The notes under the pieces are model-generated. The model did not search any database and had not been told where the DNA came from. It worked only from the letters and a program-made list of their open reading frames with translations. The position numbers and the translations under genes are program-made. Of a stretch of DNA of 64,000 bases, positions 53,074 to 63,143 are shown piece after piece (positions within the stretch are counted from its first letter, which is position 1; each line of letters opens with the position of its first letter). This stretch comes from Aequorivita sublithincola DSM 14238 (GTDB lineage Bacteria > Bacteroidota > Bacteroidia > Flavobacteriales > Flavobacteriaceae): contig NC_018013.1 of assembly GCF_000265385.1 (NCBI RefSeq), positions 3,454,501 to 3,518,500 on the forward strand, given 5' to 3'.

Positions 53074-53964
53074 CTAAAACTTTATTTCAGACCAATTACT
53101 TCGTTTTGTTGGCGCTAATCTGTTGAGGTTTTCAAGCAATTTAGTAATATCTACCTGCGGACCACCGCTGAAGATGGCTTGAATCTCATCACTTTTCGCA
53201 TCAAAAAAAGTGCGAACTATATAAGAGTTTGGACGCCTGTCATTAATACCCTTTAGCTTGTTGATAGCATCTGCAATTTTTTGTTTTGCCATTTTCTGAT
53301 CTGAAGCCATAATATCGATTCCGTCTCGGTGATATTCATACATTACATCGTGAAATTCCTTATAAACAGCCGAAACCAAAGCATCGTTAAAACGATATCT
53401 GGACTGGTTGCCATCTGTAGTTTTCCAGCCTGAAAAAGCGCTGGAGGCCGCAGTGTTTGTAATCTGCTTGGCAGTTTCAAAATAAGGTGCTCCGCCATTT
53501 AAAACGTAAGTATCTGCATCCAAACCAATAATGGTATAAACGTGAAAAGCAATTACCGAAACAAGATTAGAACCGAAGGTGGTCATATTGAAATTTAAAG
53601 GCTCATATTCCTTATAATTAAAGCTTACTTGCTTGTCAAAATAATTATAAACCGGAGTGTTATATGTTGAATTAAAAGCAGGGCGTGACGATTGAATTTG
53701 CAATGTTGCAGTAAAAGTATCACCATCATACTGACTCACAACCAAACTCATATTACAGTCTATTCGTTCTTGGTTTTTGTACTCTTTATCTGTCCATTTT
53801 GTGTTGTTTACAAATTCGCGCAGCTGAATTTCCAGCGTTTTGAAAATCTGTAAATTGGGCTGTCCGGTCTGTTCAGCATCAATGGAAACGGTACAATTAA
53901 GTTCTTGGGCTTGGGTGGAAATCACCGCTGTGGCACATAATAAGAAAAGTAAAATTTTACGCAT
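53074..53964 (-). CDS. DUF4835 family protein, exported
   Basis: A 296-residue protein with a signal peptide (MRKILLFLLCATAVISTQA), then one predicted beta-rich domain: LNCTVSIDAEQTGQPNLQIF, LREFVNNTKWTDKEYKNQER, ATLQIQSSRPAFNSTYNTPV and YNYFDKQVSFNYKEYEP. It is a Bacteroidota family of unknown function, always next to coaBC and recN in the flavobacteria I recall. Its start overlaps the coaBC stop by 8 bp, so translation is coupled. It is likely periplasmic or outer-membrane-associated. Confidence 0.84.
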   Translation of the reverse strand: MRKILLFLLCATAVISTQAQELNCTVSIDAEQTGQPNLQIFKTLEIQLREFVNNTKWTDKEYKNQERIDCNMSLVVSQYDGDTFTATLQIQSSRPAFNSTYNTPVYNYFDKQVSFNYKEYEPLNFNMTTFGSNLVSVIAFHVYTIIGLDADTYVLNGGAPYFETAKQITNTAASSAFSGWKTTDGNQSRYRFNDALVSAVYKEFHDVMYEYHRDGIDIMASDQKMAKQKIADAINKLKGINDRRPNSYIVRTFFDAKSDEIQAIFSGGPQVDITKLLENLNRLAPTKRSNWSEIKF

Positions 53965-55183
53965 TTGTCTGTTCTATAATATATTCTAAAATATCTTTAG
54001 CTACTTCTTTTTTAGGTTTAACAGGAAAAGGAAGTGTTTTATTGTCTTTGCCAATCAAAGTAATTTTGTTGGTGTCAGTTTGGAAACCCGCCCCCATGTC
54101 CCGAAGCGAATTTAACACAATTAAATCTAAATTCTTTTTTTTCAGTTTCAATTTTGCGTTTTCTTCTTCGTTTTGAGTTTCTAAAGCGAAACCAACCAGA
54201 AATTGATTTTTCTTTATTTCTCCCAGCGAAGCAAGAATATCCTTGGTTTTGGTAAGATGAAGTGTTAATTCAGAATCTTTCTTTTTAATTTTTTGTATAG
54301 CAACTTCTGAAGGGCGATAGTCAGCAACGGCGGCACTTAAAATGGCGACATCGCTTGTGTTGAAATATTCGTGAGATGCGTTATACATTTCTGCTGCCGA
54401 AGTAACGCGAATAACTTTCACCAAATCACTTTCAAGTTTTAAAGCGGAAGGACCAGAGATTAAAACAACCTCAGCGCCAAGTTGTGCGGCGGTTTCTGCA
54501 ATGGCATAACCCATTTTTCCACTAGAATGATTTCCAATGAAACGAACTGGATCTATAGCTTCATACGTTGGTCCAGCTGTGATTAAAAACTTCTTTCCAC
54601 GAAGCGGAAGTTTTTTTAGAATATCATTTTCTATAAAGGAAACTATTTCTTCAGGTTCCGCCATTCTTCCCTGTCCTACCAAGCCACTCGCTAATTCACC
54701 GAAAGCTGCTGGAATTTGAATGTTTCCGAAGCTATTCAACTTTTCAAAAACGTTGTTCGTGGTTGGATGTTGATACATATCCAAATCCATTGCTGGCGCA
54801 TAGTAAACGGGACATTTGGCAGAAAGGTAGCACGCAAGCAAAAGATTATCGCAAGTGCCGTGAGCCATTTTGGAAAGCGTATTTGCCGTGGCTGGAGCTA
54901 TTAAAAACAAATCTGCCCAAAGAGCCAACTCAACGTGGTTGTTCCATTTGGGCTCCCGATAGCTCTCGGGATCGTTTTCTTCATTCGTGAAAGAAGAAAA
55001 CACTTCGTTTTTTGACAGCGTGGAAAGGGTAAGCGGTGTAACAAATTCTTTGGCAGAATGCGTCATCACAACTTTTACATTGGCTCCTTTTTTCACTAGA
55101 AGCCTAACTAAAAAAGCTGCTTTGTAGGCGGCAATCCCGCCAGTAACGCCAAGCAAGATGTTTTTCCCGTTCAAAACAGACAT
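53957..55183 (-). CDS. coaBC: Bifunctional phosphopantothenoylcysteine decarboxylase/synthetase
   Basis: Makes 4'-phosphopantetheine from 4'-phosphopantothenate and cysteine on the way to coenzyme A. At 408 residues it has both halves: CoaC with FMN-binding LLGVTGGIAAYKAAFLVRLL, His in KWNNHVELALWADLFLIAPA, Asn/Met loop APAMDLDMYQHPTT; and CoaB with KKFLITAGPTYEAIDPVRFI, GNHSSGKMGYAIAE and AAVADYRPSEVA. Just before KWNNH it has an insert DPESYRE encoded by a palindromic repeat at 54955. Recalled relatives are several residues shorter here. Activity may be unaffected because the insert is in a surface loop. Confidence 0.94.
   Translation of the reverse strand: MSVLNGKNILLGVTGGIAAYKAAFLVRLLVKKGANVKVVMTHSAKEFVTPLTLSTLSKNEVFSSFTNEENDPESYREPKWNNHVELALWADLFLIAPATANTLSKMAHGTCDNLLLACYLSAKCPVYYAPAMDLDMYQHPTTNNVFEKLNSFGNIQIPAAFGELASGLVGQGRMAEPEEIVSFIENDILKKLPLRGKKFLITAGPTYEAIDPVRFIGNHSSGKMGYAIAETAAQLGAEVVLISGPSALKLESDLVKVIRVTSAAEMYNASHEYFNTSDVAILSAAVADYRPSEVAIQKIKKKDSELTLHLTKTKDILASLGEIKKNQFLVGFALETQNEEENAKLKLKKKNLDLIVLNSLRDMGAGFQTDTNKITLIGKDNKTLPFPVKPKKEVAKDILEYIIEQTNA
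54955..54970. repeat. Palindrome CCCGATAGCT-CTCGGG inside coaBC
   Basis: CCCGA and TCGGG flank AGCT with one mismatch. It lies inside the coding frame and encodes PESYRE. It belongs to the class at 2417 and 62538, so a dispersed palindrome appears to have inserted in frame. Confidence 0.55.
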
Positions 55184-55189
55184 AATTTA

Positions 55190-55222
55190 GTATTCAGTAT
55201 TCAGTACCAGTGTTCAGTTTGT
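55190..55222. repeat. Degenerate TTCAGTA-type repeat before coaBC
   Basis: Units AGTATTCAGTATTCAGTACC and GTGTTCAGTTTG, with a 7-8 nt period, lie just before the coaBC start. Confidence 0.5.
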
Positions 55223-55244
55223 AGGCTTGCGATTCATCGCGTGC
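55222..55244. repeat. Degenerate copy of the GCGATTCATCGC palindrome
   Basis: GGCTTGCGATTCATCGCGTGC shares the core and the leading TAGGC with the perfect palindrome at 31253-31274; two arm positions differ. A second hairpin with TCCCTTCGGGA lies nearby at 55264-55292. Confidence 0.6.
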
Positions 55245-55297
55245 TTTTCAAAAGAAAAATAGCCAAGTTTCATATTCCCTTCGGGATTATGAATTTA

Positions 55298-55630
55298 CTA
55301 TTCCTCTACTATTTCGTCAGCAGTGTTTCTGTAATAGATTTTGTTATCCAACCACTCTTGAACTGCTAGAGCGTGTGGTTTTGGAAGTTTTTCGTAGAAT
55401 TTTGAAACTTCAATTTGTTCTTTGTTTTCAAAAATTTCTTCTAAACTATCGTTGTAAGTAGCAAACTCATCAAGTTTTTCAAGAAGTTCTTTTTTGATGT
55501 CCCCATTTATTTGTGAGGCTCTTTTCGAAATAATCGAAATAGCTTCATAAATATTATTGGTTGGGGCATCAATCAAGTTTTTGTCTAAAGTAACTGTATT
55601 GACGGGTGCTTCTGAATTTTTAATATCCAT
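55298..55630 (-). CDS. rpoZ: DNA-directed RNA polymerase omega subunit
   Basis: A 110-residue protein of the flavobacterial omega family: PVNTVTLDKNLIDAPTNNIY, EAISIISKRASQINGDIKK, NDSLEEIFENKEQIEVSKF, YEKLPKPHALAVQEWLDNKI. Omega supports assembly and stability of core RNA polymerase by binding the beta' subunit. Its usual size in this group (about 108 residues) matches. It lies 12 bp after bamD and before coaBC, the normal order in flavobacteria. Confidence 0.9.
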   Translation of the reverse strand: MDIKNSEAPVNTVTLDKNLIDAPTNNIYEAISIISKRASQINGDIKKELLEKLDEFATYNDSLEEIFENKEQIEVSKFYEKLPKPHALAVQEWLDNKIYYRNTADEIVEE

Positions 55631-55642
55631 AATAAAAATTAA

Positions 55643-56467
55643 TTAACTGTTGGGTTTTGTTTCTGTAGGTACAATTCTGCTCTCTATATCCTGATAAATC
55701 TCCAATGCTTCGGGAGCCAAATCTGTATCCTTATAATATTTTATGAAATTACTATAGTATCCTTTTGCGGTAATCAAACGTTCTTGAACCAGATTTGGAA
55801 TACTATTTATAGCCAATTTATACGCAGCGACATATCTTCCATAAAAAGCATCTTTTCTGTAGTGAGAGCCTGGATTGTCTGTTATAAAATTATCAAAAGC
55901 GCCAATGGCAGCCTTGTAATCTTCAATGTGCAAATATTGTTTTGCTGTATTGTATTCTTTGGTTTCAAGTTTTTCGCGTAATTCGGCAACCAATGTGTTT
56001 GCCTCAACTCGTTTTTCAGAATTTGGATAACGATTTATGAATTCCTGTAGTTTTTCCAAAGCTTTGTAAGTGTCTCTTTGATCTAAGGCAGATCTTGGAG
56101 AAAGTTCGTAAAAACTTCTAGCAGATTTAAATGAAGCAACTTCAACGCTATCACTTTGAGGATATGCCTGCGTAAAACGTTCAAATTGATAGCCTGCCAA
56201 AACGTAATCTTCCAAGTTATAATAGGTGTTGGAGTAGATAAACATTAGCTTTTCGCCTTGTGGTTTCCCTCTGTAGGAAGGAACAATCTGCTCCATTAAT
56301 TTTAGGCCTTTTTTGTATTTGCCTATTTTGTAAAGCGAATCTGCCAAGGCAAATTTTTTGCCCATATCGTCCTTCCGAAGTACCCGCTGGTATTCGCTAC
56401 AGGATGAAAGAACAATTGTAAGGCAGAGTAATATAAAAAGTGGTAAACGCATGGGCTTAAAAAACAT
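55643..56467 (-). CDS. bamD: Outer-membrane assembly lipoprotein BamD
   Basis: An essential lipoprotein of the BAM complex that folds outer-membrane beta-barrels. 274 residues: MRLPLFILLCLTIVLSSC with lipobox LSSC, then tetratricopeptide-like repeats (FALADSLYKIGKYKKGLKLM, NTYYNLEDYVLAGYQFERF, AYPQSDSVEVASFKSARSFY, LEKLQEFINRYPNSEKR, FYGRYVAAYKLAINS). The -7 box TATTTTTG ends 4 nt before the ATG at 56467, as at smpB, so this ATG is used if the mRNA is leaderless; the ATG at 56452 is the alternative. Confidence 0.9.
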   Translation of the reverse strand: MFFKPMRLPLFILLCLTIVLSSCSEYQRVLRKDDMGKKFALADSLYKIGKYKKGLKLMEQIVPSYRGKPQGEKLMFIYSNTYYNLEDYVLAGYQFERFTQAYPQSDSVEVASFKSARSFYELSPRSALDQRDTYKALEKLQEFINRYPNSEKRVEANTLVAELREKLETKEYNTAKQYLHIEDYKAAIGAFDNFITDNPGSHYRKDAFYGRYVAAYKLAINSIPNLVQERLITAKGYYSNFIKYYKDTDLAPEALEIYQDIESRIVPTETKPNS

Positions 56468-56471
56468 CGTG

Positions 56472-56479
56472 CAAAAATA
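56472..56479 (-). promoter_or_regulatory. -7 box TATTTTTG before bamD
   Basis: Minus-strand TATTTTTG, then CACG and the ATG at 56467: the same junction as the glycosyltransferase gene. It drives the bamD-rpoZ-coaBC-DUF4835-recN run. Confidence 0.6.
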
Positions 56480-56589
56480 GGGAATTAAACATGACTGAAC
56501 AAACTTATTCTTCGGCTAAAATATTGCGCTGAAGCCTATTATTTACAAGCCTTTTGAAATATTTAACTAAAGAAATAAAAAGAACTGCT

Positions 56590-57465
56590 TTAGAAATTTC
56601 TGGTAAAAGAATCTATTTTGGCTCTCAACCCATCGCTAACCCCCACTAAAGGAAGCCTCACGGTGTCACCACAAATCTCTAAAGATTTGAAAACTGCTTT
56701 TATTCCTGCAGGATTTCCTTCCGCAAAAATATAGTCTATTGCTGGCGCTATTTTATAGTGAATTTGATAAGCTTCATCAGCTTTTTTATCGAGACCGAGT
56801 TTTACCATTTTCGAAAACTCTTTTGGGAAACCTTCCCCAATAACCGAAATCACTCCTGCCCCACCAGCGAGTATAATTGGTAACGTAATCATATCATCAC
56901 CAGAAATTACTAAGAACTCTTTTGGGCAACCTGAAATCAATTTCATTGCTTGAACGATATCTCCAGCCGCTTCTTTTATGGCTACGATTTTCTCAAAATC
57001 ATTTGCCAAACGAATAACGGTTTCTGGAAGTACGTTTGAAGCCGTTCTTCCTGGAACATTATACAAAATTATTGGCAACGGAGCGGCCTTTGCGATAGCT
57101 GCAAAGTGTTGATAAATTCCTTCCTGCGTAGGTTTGTTGTAATAAGGCGAAACGGAAAGAATAGCTGTAAATGCAGAAAGATCACGGGTTTGCATTTCAG
57201 CAATTACTTCTTGTGTGTTGTTGCCGCCAATGCCTAGAACCAATGGCAAACGACCGTTATTTGCTGAAATGATTGTGTCTATCACAACTTGTTTTTCTTC
57301 TTTTGAAAGTGTTGCGCTTTCGGCGGTTGTTCCTAAAACTACTAAATAATTTATACCGTTTTCAATGTTGAAATTAACAACATTCTTAAGGCCTTCTACA
57401 TCTACCGAAAAATCGCTTTTAAATGGAGTGATTAGCGCTACGCCGGTTCCTATTAATTCTTTCAT
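56590..57465 (-). CDS. dapA: 4-hydroxy-tetrahydrodipicolinate synthase
   Basis: Condenses pyruvate and aspartate semialdehyde in lysine and diaminopimelate synthesis. At 291 residues, a TIM barrel with Schiff-base Lys164 ([10 protein letters not shown]), Tyr135 in ILYNVPGRT, the Thr pair (GTTAES, 46-47) and [37 protein letters not shown] completes the pattern. Several sequence features, such as the full-length C-terminal helices, match true DapA rather than N-acetylneuraminate lyase. It stands upstream of bamD on the same strand. Confidence 0.95.
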   Translation of the reverse strand: MKELIGTGVALITPFKSDFSVDVEGLKNVVNFNIENGINYLVVLGTTAESATLSKEEKQVVIDTIISANNGRLPLVLGIGGNNTQEVIAEMQTRDLSAFTAILSVSPYYNKPTQEGIYQHFAAIAKAAPLPIILYNVPGRTASNVLPETVIRLANDFEKIVAIKEAAGDIVQAMKLISGCPKEFLVISGDDMITLPIILAGGAGVISVIGEGFPKEFSKMVKLGLDKKADEAYQIHYKIAPAIDYIFAEGNPAGIKAVFKSLEICGDTVRLPLVGVSDGLRAKIDSFTRNF

Positions 57466-57506
57466 TATTAATTTATTTTTACAACTTTTGTTTTAGGCAT
57501 CCTTTA

Positions 57507-57878
57507 TCAATCAAAATATTTTTTTATTTGCCCGTCATCGGTTATTATTTCTAAGGATTTTGTTTTCCCTTGGGCAACAATTAATCTATCAAAAGGGTCT
57601 TGATGATGAAAAGGCAATTGTTGGAGAGTTTCTAGATATGCAAAGTCGTAATCCAGTATCCTGAAACCCTTTTCTTCCAAATAATTCTTTAAATCATCTA
57701 GGCTTCCTCATAATTTTAATTTTCCAATACTAACTTTAATGGCGATTTCCCACAAGCTTACGTTGCTTAAAAACATGGTATTTAATGGATCCTCTATTTT
57801 GGATTGAATTTTCTTGTCTATTCTTTTATCGCCCACTATATACCACAGAAGAATGTGTGTATCTATGAGGTAATTCAT
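57507..57878 (-). pseudogene. PIN-domain (VapC-like) toxin with in-frame TGA
   Basis: A PIN-domain ribonuclease, the toxin of a VapBC-type pair. The frame starts MNYLIDTHILLWYIVGDKR (Asp6), passes VSLWEIAIKVSIGKLKL (Glu44), and then meets TGA at 57710-57708 (codon 57). The same frame continues GSLDDLKNYLEEKGF.., FHHQDPFDRLIVAQGK (third acidic site) and ITDDGQIKKYFD to the stop at 57507. Everything else is intact, so the lesion is a single nonsense change or a sequencing error. Its ATG overlaps the antitoxin TGA (ATGA). Without readthrough the product lacks a catalytic residue and is dead. Confidence 0.85.
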
Positions 57879-58090
57879 TTTTGATATTTCTTAAATGCAT
57901 CAAGGGGACCGTTGAAATCATCTGCAATATATTCCACTAGATGCTTCCCTGAACCAAAAATTTTTGAATTCTGTTCCCTTTTTTTGGTACTCAACTTTTT
58001 TTTCAAAATCAACACCTTGCCAATGGAATACTGATCCTTAAGTTGTGTAATCCAATCAATAAGTTCAATTTTTAGGGTGTCGATATTCAT
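57875..58090 (-). CDS. VapB-like antitoxin (DUF2281-like)
   Basis: A 71-residue protein. The N-terminal part (MNIDTLKIELIDWITQLKD) is like the DNA-binding or dimer arm of DUF2281-type antitoxins. The C-terminal tail (GSGKHLVEYIADDFNGPLDA, then FKKYQK) is the toxin-binding segment seen with PIN toxins. Its stop overlaps the toxin start by 4 nt, the usual coupling in VapBC operons. It is intact, while the toxin frame is broken, so this may be an orphan antitoxin, able to neutralise related toxins. Confidence 0.8.
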   Translation of the reverse strand: MNIDTLKIELIDWITQLKDQYSIGKVLILKKKLSTKKREQNSKIFGSGKHLVEYIADDFNGPLDAFKKYQK

Positions 58091-58189
58091 AAATACAATT
58101 ATATACTGTGATACGTTTTAAAGGTTAAAGATAAGCATATTCTATATTTTGAAACTATTGATACTTTGAATTCTTTGAATACTATTGTT

Positions 58190-58217
58190 TCGGCCATCCG
58201 TCATCAATCATCCGTCA
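58190..58217. repeat. Short repeat CATCCGTCA..CATCCGTCA
   Basis: CCATCCGTCATCAATCATCC is followed by GTCACC: the unit ATCCGTCA occurs twice with an ATCA between, lying downstream of the DUF6913 gene. Confidence 0.45.
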
Positions 58218-58218
58218 C

Positions 58219-58734
58219 CTAAATCTTCTTCAAGATTTTCAAATATTTTTTTACTTCACTTTTAAAAGTGTCCGGTTTTTGAAAGTCAACGGTTAAAAGC
58301 AAGTCGAAAAGTCGCTCGTCTGCACCATTAAAACCGATTTTAAATTTTGCTTTACTTTCTGCAATCATCGCTCCTAAATATTCATGTCTGTCTTTATAAA
58401 AGCCCACCAAAACATCGAACGGTAAATCTAGAAATTCCTTCGCATTTTGGTTTTGAATCTCGCCACGCCAAGTAAATTCTTTATTTGTAATTTGGTTTTG
58501 CCGAAGTGATGGAATTTTTCTTCTGGTTTCAACAAAGGTAAAAATCTTCACGTCCTTTCGTTGCAAACCTAGTTCTTTTCCAAATTCATAAAGCGTTTCA
58601 AAATCTTCAAAAAAGGCTTCATCCAACAAAAAACCCAAATGTTTTAATGAAGTGTTACGTTCTGAAACATCTCGCTCCTTCAGGTTTTTGTCTGTGTGCT
58701 TTTTTAAGGAATTATGTTTTACTTTTTTCAACAT
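58219..58734 (-). CDS. DUF6913 family protein
   Basis: A 171-residue cytoplasmic protein. It has a basic start (MLKKVKHNSLKKHTDKNLKE), a central LGFLLDEAFFEDFETLYEFG and KIFTFVETRRKIPSLRQNQI, then FLDLPFDVLVGFYKDRHEYL and the C-terminal LFDLLLTVDFQKPDTFKSEV. I recognise it as the family found between dapA and ligA in flavobacteria (DUF6913). The function is unknown. A Rossmann-like alternation of strands is suggested, but no nucleotide motif is visible. Confidence 0.78.
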   Translation of the reverse strand: MLKKVKHNSLKKHTDKNLKERDVSERNTSLKHLGFLLDEAFFEDFETLYEFGKELGLQRKDVKIFTFVETRRKIPSLRQNQITNKEFTWRGEIQNQNAKEFLDLPFDVLVGFYKDRHEYLGAMIAESKAKFKIGFNGADERLFDLLLTVDFQKPDTFKSEVKKYLKILKKI

Positions 58735-58792
58735 GGAATGCCCGATTCTTGAATGGCAAAAATAGTTTTTTTCAATACTTTTCAGCTTTCAG

Positions 58793-60829
<2,037 letters not shown>

Positions 60830-60991
60830 TCAAAAAAAGAACCACGAATGTATGAATCTTTTTAAAAATTATTGATGTAGTCGTGCCGCAGGACCTAAAG
60901 TTGTTGCACTAGCAATAGTGGCCTTACCGAAACTAAACATTTATAATTAAAAAATTGAAATCCTTAAAAAACAATATTAAAAAAAGACCAA

Positions 60992-61582
60992 TCAACTTCT
61001 ATCAGAATTTAACCACTTTTGAACATTAGGCCTTTTGAAATCTTCCATTTTTTGCAGTAGGTTTTTGGGGTTGGAATCCACCAATAGAAGTTCGTAATTA
61101 GCCATAGAAAGAAAGCCTTTACGAACCATTGTTTCTAGCATTTTTATTAAATCGTTATAAAAACCATTAATATTAAGAAGTCCAATTGGTTTTTGATGAA
61201 GCCCAAGTTGTAACCAAGTTATGATTTCAAAAAGCTCTTCCAACGTTCCCATTCCGCCAGGTAAGGCTATAAAACCGTCACTTGCTTCTTGCATTTTCAT
61301 TTTGCGTTCGTGCATGTTTTCTGTGGTAATTAGCTCGGTGAGACCTAAATGCACTACTTCTTTCTTTTTTAAAAAATTTGGGATAATGCCAACTACTTTT
61401 CCATTGTTATCCAAAACATTTTTGGCGATAATGCCCATTATGCCAATTTTTGCCGCGCCGTACACCAAAGTAATTTCACGCTCGACGAATATTTCCCCAA
61501 GTTTTTTAGCGGCATCGGTTATGGCTAGGTCGTTGCCTTCACTGCTTCCGCAGAAAACGCATATTTTTTCAAGTTTGTTCAT
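60992..61582 (-). CDS. LOG family (TIGR00730) nucleotide phosphoribohydrolase
   Basis: A 196-residue protein of the LONELY GUY/lysine-decarboxylase-like family. Motifs: the N-terminal VFCGSSEGNDLAITDAAKKLG, VYGAAKIGIMGIIAKNVL, MHERKMKMQEASDGFIALP, and the active-site PGGMGTLEELFEIITWLQLG (PGGxGTxxE). Such enzymes release free base from nucleoside 5'-monophosphates, and some activate cytokinins; older lysine decarboxylase labels are wrong. It is monocistronic here. Confidence 0.93.
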   Translation of the reverse strand: MNKLEKICVFCGSSEGNDLAITDAAKKLGEIFVEREITLVYGAAKIGIMGIIAKNVLDNNGKVVGIIPNFLKKKEVVHLGLTELITTENMHERKMKMQEASDGFIALPGGMGTLEELFEIITWLQLGLHQKPIGLLNINGFYNDLIKMLETMVRKGFLSMANYELLLVDSNPKNLLQKMEDFKRPNVQKWLNSDRS

Positions 61583-61649
61583 CGTGCTTTTTCTTTTCGC
61601 TCTTTGCGACTTTGAGGTTCTGTTTTGTCACCAAAGAGGACGCAGAGGT

Positions 61650-62507
61650 TTATAGATTACATTTCAACATACGGTCTTTTCCGTAGCTATCTTTTTTTAC
61701 TTCAATATTTTCAAAACCTTCGTTTTTTAAAAGTTCGGACAATTGAACTGCAAGGTACTCATTAATCTCGAAAAATAGTTTGCCGTTGGGTTTCAAATGT
61801 GTTTTTGCGAGTTGGGAAATTGCGATATAAAACAACAATGGGTCTTCATCTTTAACATACAAAGCAGAAGCAGGTTCGTAGTTTAGGACGTTTTGTTGCA
61901 TTTGTTGTTTTTCCAGCTCACGAACGTAAGGTGGATTTGAAACAATAACATCGTATTGTTGCGGTAGAGTTTTTGCTTTTAAAATATCAGTTTCGAAAAA
62001 AGTTACTTCAACAATATTTAGCTGAGCATTTTGTGTGGCTATTTTCAAAGCTTCTGCTGAAATATCAAGCGCTAAAACATTTGAATGTGGAAGGTTTTTA
62101 GCCAGTGAAATAGCGATACAACCGGTACCAGTGCCAATATCTAAGATGGTAGTGGGTATTAGGCAGTGGGTAGCGGGAGCATTTTCAGATAGAATCCAAT
62201 CAACAAGTTCTTCGGTCTCTGGGCGTGGAATTAGGGTGTATTTATTCACTTTAAAAACAAGTCCGTAAAACTCCGTTTCACCTATTATATATTGAATGGG
62301 TTCGTGGTTTTTTAGTCGAAGGATTACATTCTGAAACTTCTGGACATCTTCTTCGGATATAATTTTTTCAGGATTTAAGGCAACTTCAATTCGTGAAAGT
62401 ATCAAATATTCTTCAGTAAGAATATTAAAAAACGATTGTATTTCTTCCGAAGGATACAAACCTGAAAGTTGATTTTTAAAATAAATCTTATGTTCTGAAA
62501 TATTCAA
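61650..62507 (-). CDS. prmC: Release factor N5-glutamine methyltransferase
   Basis: Methylates the Gln of the GGQ motif in release factors RF1/RF2. 285 residues: N-terminal helical part, then SAM-binding ILDIGTGTGCIAISLAKNLP, and the signature VIVSNPPYVRELEKQQM (NPPY). The region GETEFYGLVFKVNKYTLIPR (ETE and IPRPETE) is also typical. The start is a TTG at 62507 (MNISEHK). No release factor gene is adjacent. A palindrome and a short repeat follow upstream. Confidence 0.93.
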   Translation of the reverse strand: MNISEHKIYFKNQLSGLYPSEEIQSFFNILTEEYLILSRIEVALNPEKIISEEDVQKFQNVILRLKNHEPIQYIIGETEFYGLVFKVNKYTLIPRPETEELVDWILSENAPATHCLIPTTILDIGTGTGCIAISLAKNLPHSNVLALDISAEALKIATQNAQLNIVEVTFFETDILKAKTLPQQYDVIVSNPPYVRELEKQQMQQNVLNYEPASALYVKDEDPLLFYIAISQLAKTHLKPNGKLFFEINEYLAVQLSELLKNEGFENIEVKKDSYGKDRMLKCNL

Positions 62508-62537
62508 GATACTCTATTGTGGTTAAAATTAAATCGA

Positions 62538-62640
62538 TCCCGATAGCTATCGAGACGAAATCTAAATCGAAGTTTGAATTTTTGAATTTTATTTTTTTTA
62601 CTTGGGATTTGTTTTTTGTAATTTGGAATTTAAAGTTTCT
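62538..62640. repeat. Palindrome plus AT-rich short repeat upstream of prmC
   Basis: TCCCGATAGCTATCGAGA at 62538-62555 is a near-perfect palindrome around AGCT. Next to it, to about 62640, lies an AT-rich stretch whose complement contains AATTCCAAATTACAAA and CAAATCCCAAG, similar to the block at 26956-27000 in opposite orientation. Confidence 0.55.
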
Positions 62641-63115
62641 TCAGCATATGTACAGGGCAAGAATAATGACCCGTATCTCCTATAGCGCTTTCAATATATT
62701 CAAAACCGGCTTTCTTGTATAAGGTTTGGGCGTGCACCATATATTCCATAGTTTCTAAATATATTTTTTCGAAACCAAATTCGTTCGCTTTTGCCAAACA
62801 GAATTCCATCATTTGCATACCCACACCTCTTCCTCGAGCTTCGGGGAGAAAATACATTTTTTGAAGTTCGCAGACATTACCTTGGTAATTGTCCAATTGT
62901 GCAATACCAGCGCCTCCTATAATTTTATTGTTTTCTTCAACTACAAAATAGCTAGATTTTGGTTTTTGATAAGTTTCAAACATACAATCCAATGCTGCAT
63001 CTGCATAAGCAGTTCCAACTTTTGGAACATTGAAATCTATCAAAACGCTGCGTATTACTTTAGCAATTTGTGGATTGTCTCTCTTTTCAATAAGACGGAT
63101 AATCGGTGTGTTCAT
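62630..63115 (-). CDS. GNAT N-acetyltransferase
   Basis: A 161-residue single-domain acetyltransferase. The acetyl-CoA loop is EARGRGVGMQMMEFCL (R-G-R-G-V/I-G). Other conserved parts are VVEENNKIIGGAGIAQLDNY, ELQKMYFLPEA, FEKIYLETMEYMVHAQTLYK and KAGFEYIESA. The substrate is not predictable. It is divergent from ribD, separated by 28 bp with the ribD promoter in the gap. Confidence 0.87.
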   Translation of the reverse strand: MNTPIIRLIEKRDNPQIAKVIRSVLIDFNVPKVGTAYADAALDCMFETYQKPKSSYFVVEENNKIIGGAGIAQLDNYQGNVCELQKMYFLPEARGRGVGMQMMEFCLAKANEFGFEKIYLETMEYMVHAQTLYKKAGFEYIESAIGDTGHYSCPVHMLKKL

Positions 63116-63131
63116 TCTAATTAAATCCTTG

Positions 63132-63139
63132 TATTTTTA
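63132..63139 (+). promoter_or_regulatory. -7 box TATTTTTA before ribD
   Basis: TATTTTTA, 4 nt, then the GTG start at 63144. The same spacing occurs at smpB, bamD and ligA, which supports the GTG over the ATG at 63165. Confidence 0.5.
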
Positions 63140-63143
63140 CGCT

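Noticed and set aside
15741..57710. TGA read as an amino acid (alternative code) because of two in-frame TGA codons
   Set aside because: Many intact genes here end in TGA (for example smpB, hbd, DUF1015, the exonuclease fusion), so TGA is a stop; two nonsense changes or sequence errors are simpler.
60880..60945. A repeat element around GTCGTGCCGCAGGACC downstream of the LOG gene start
   Set aside because: It has no clear inverted arms and no second copy that I could find in the window.
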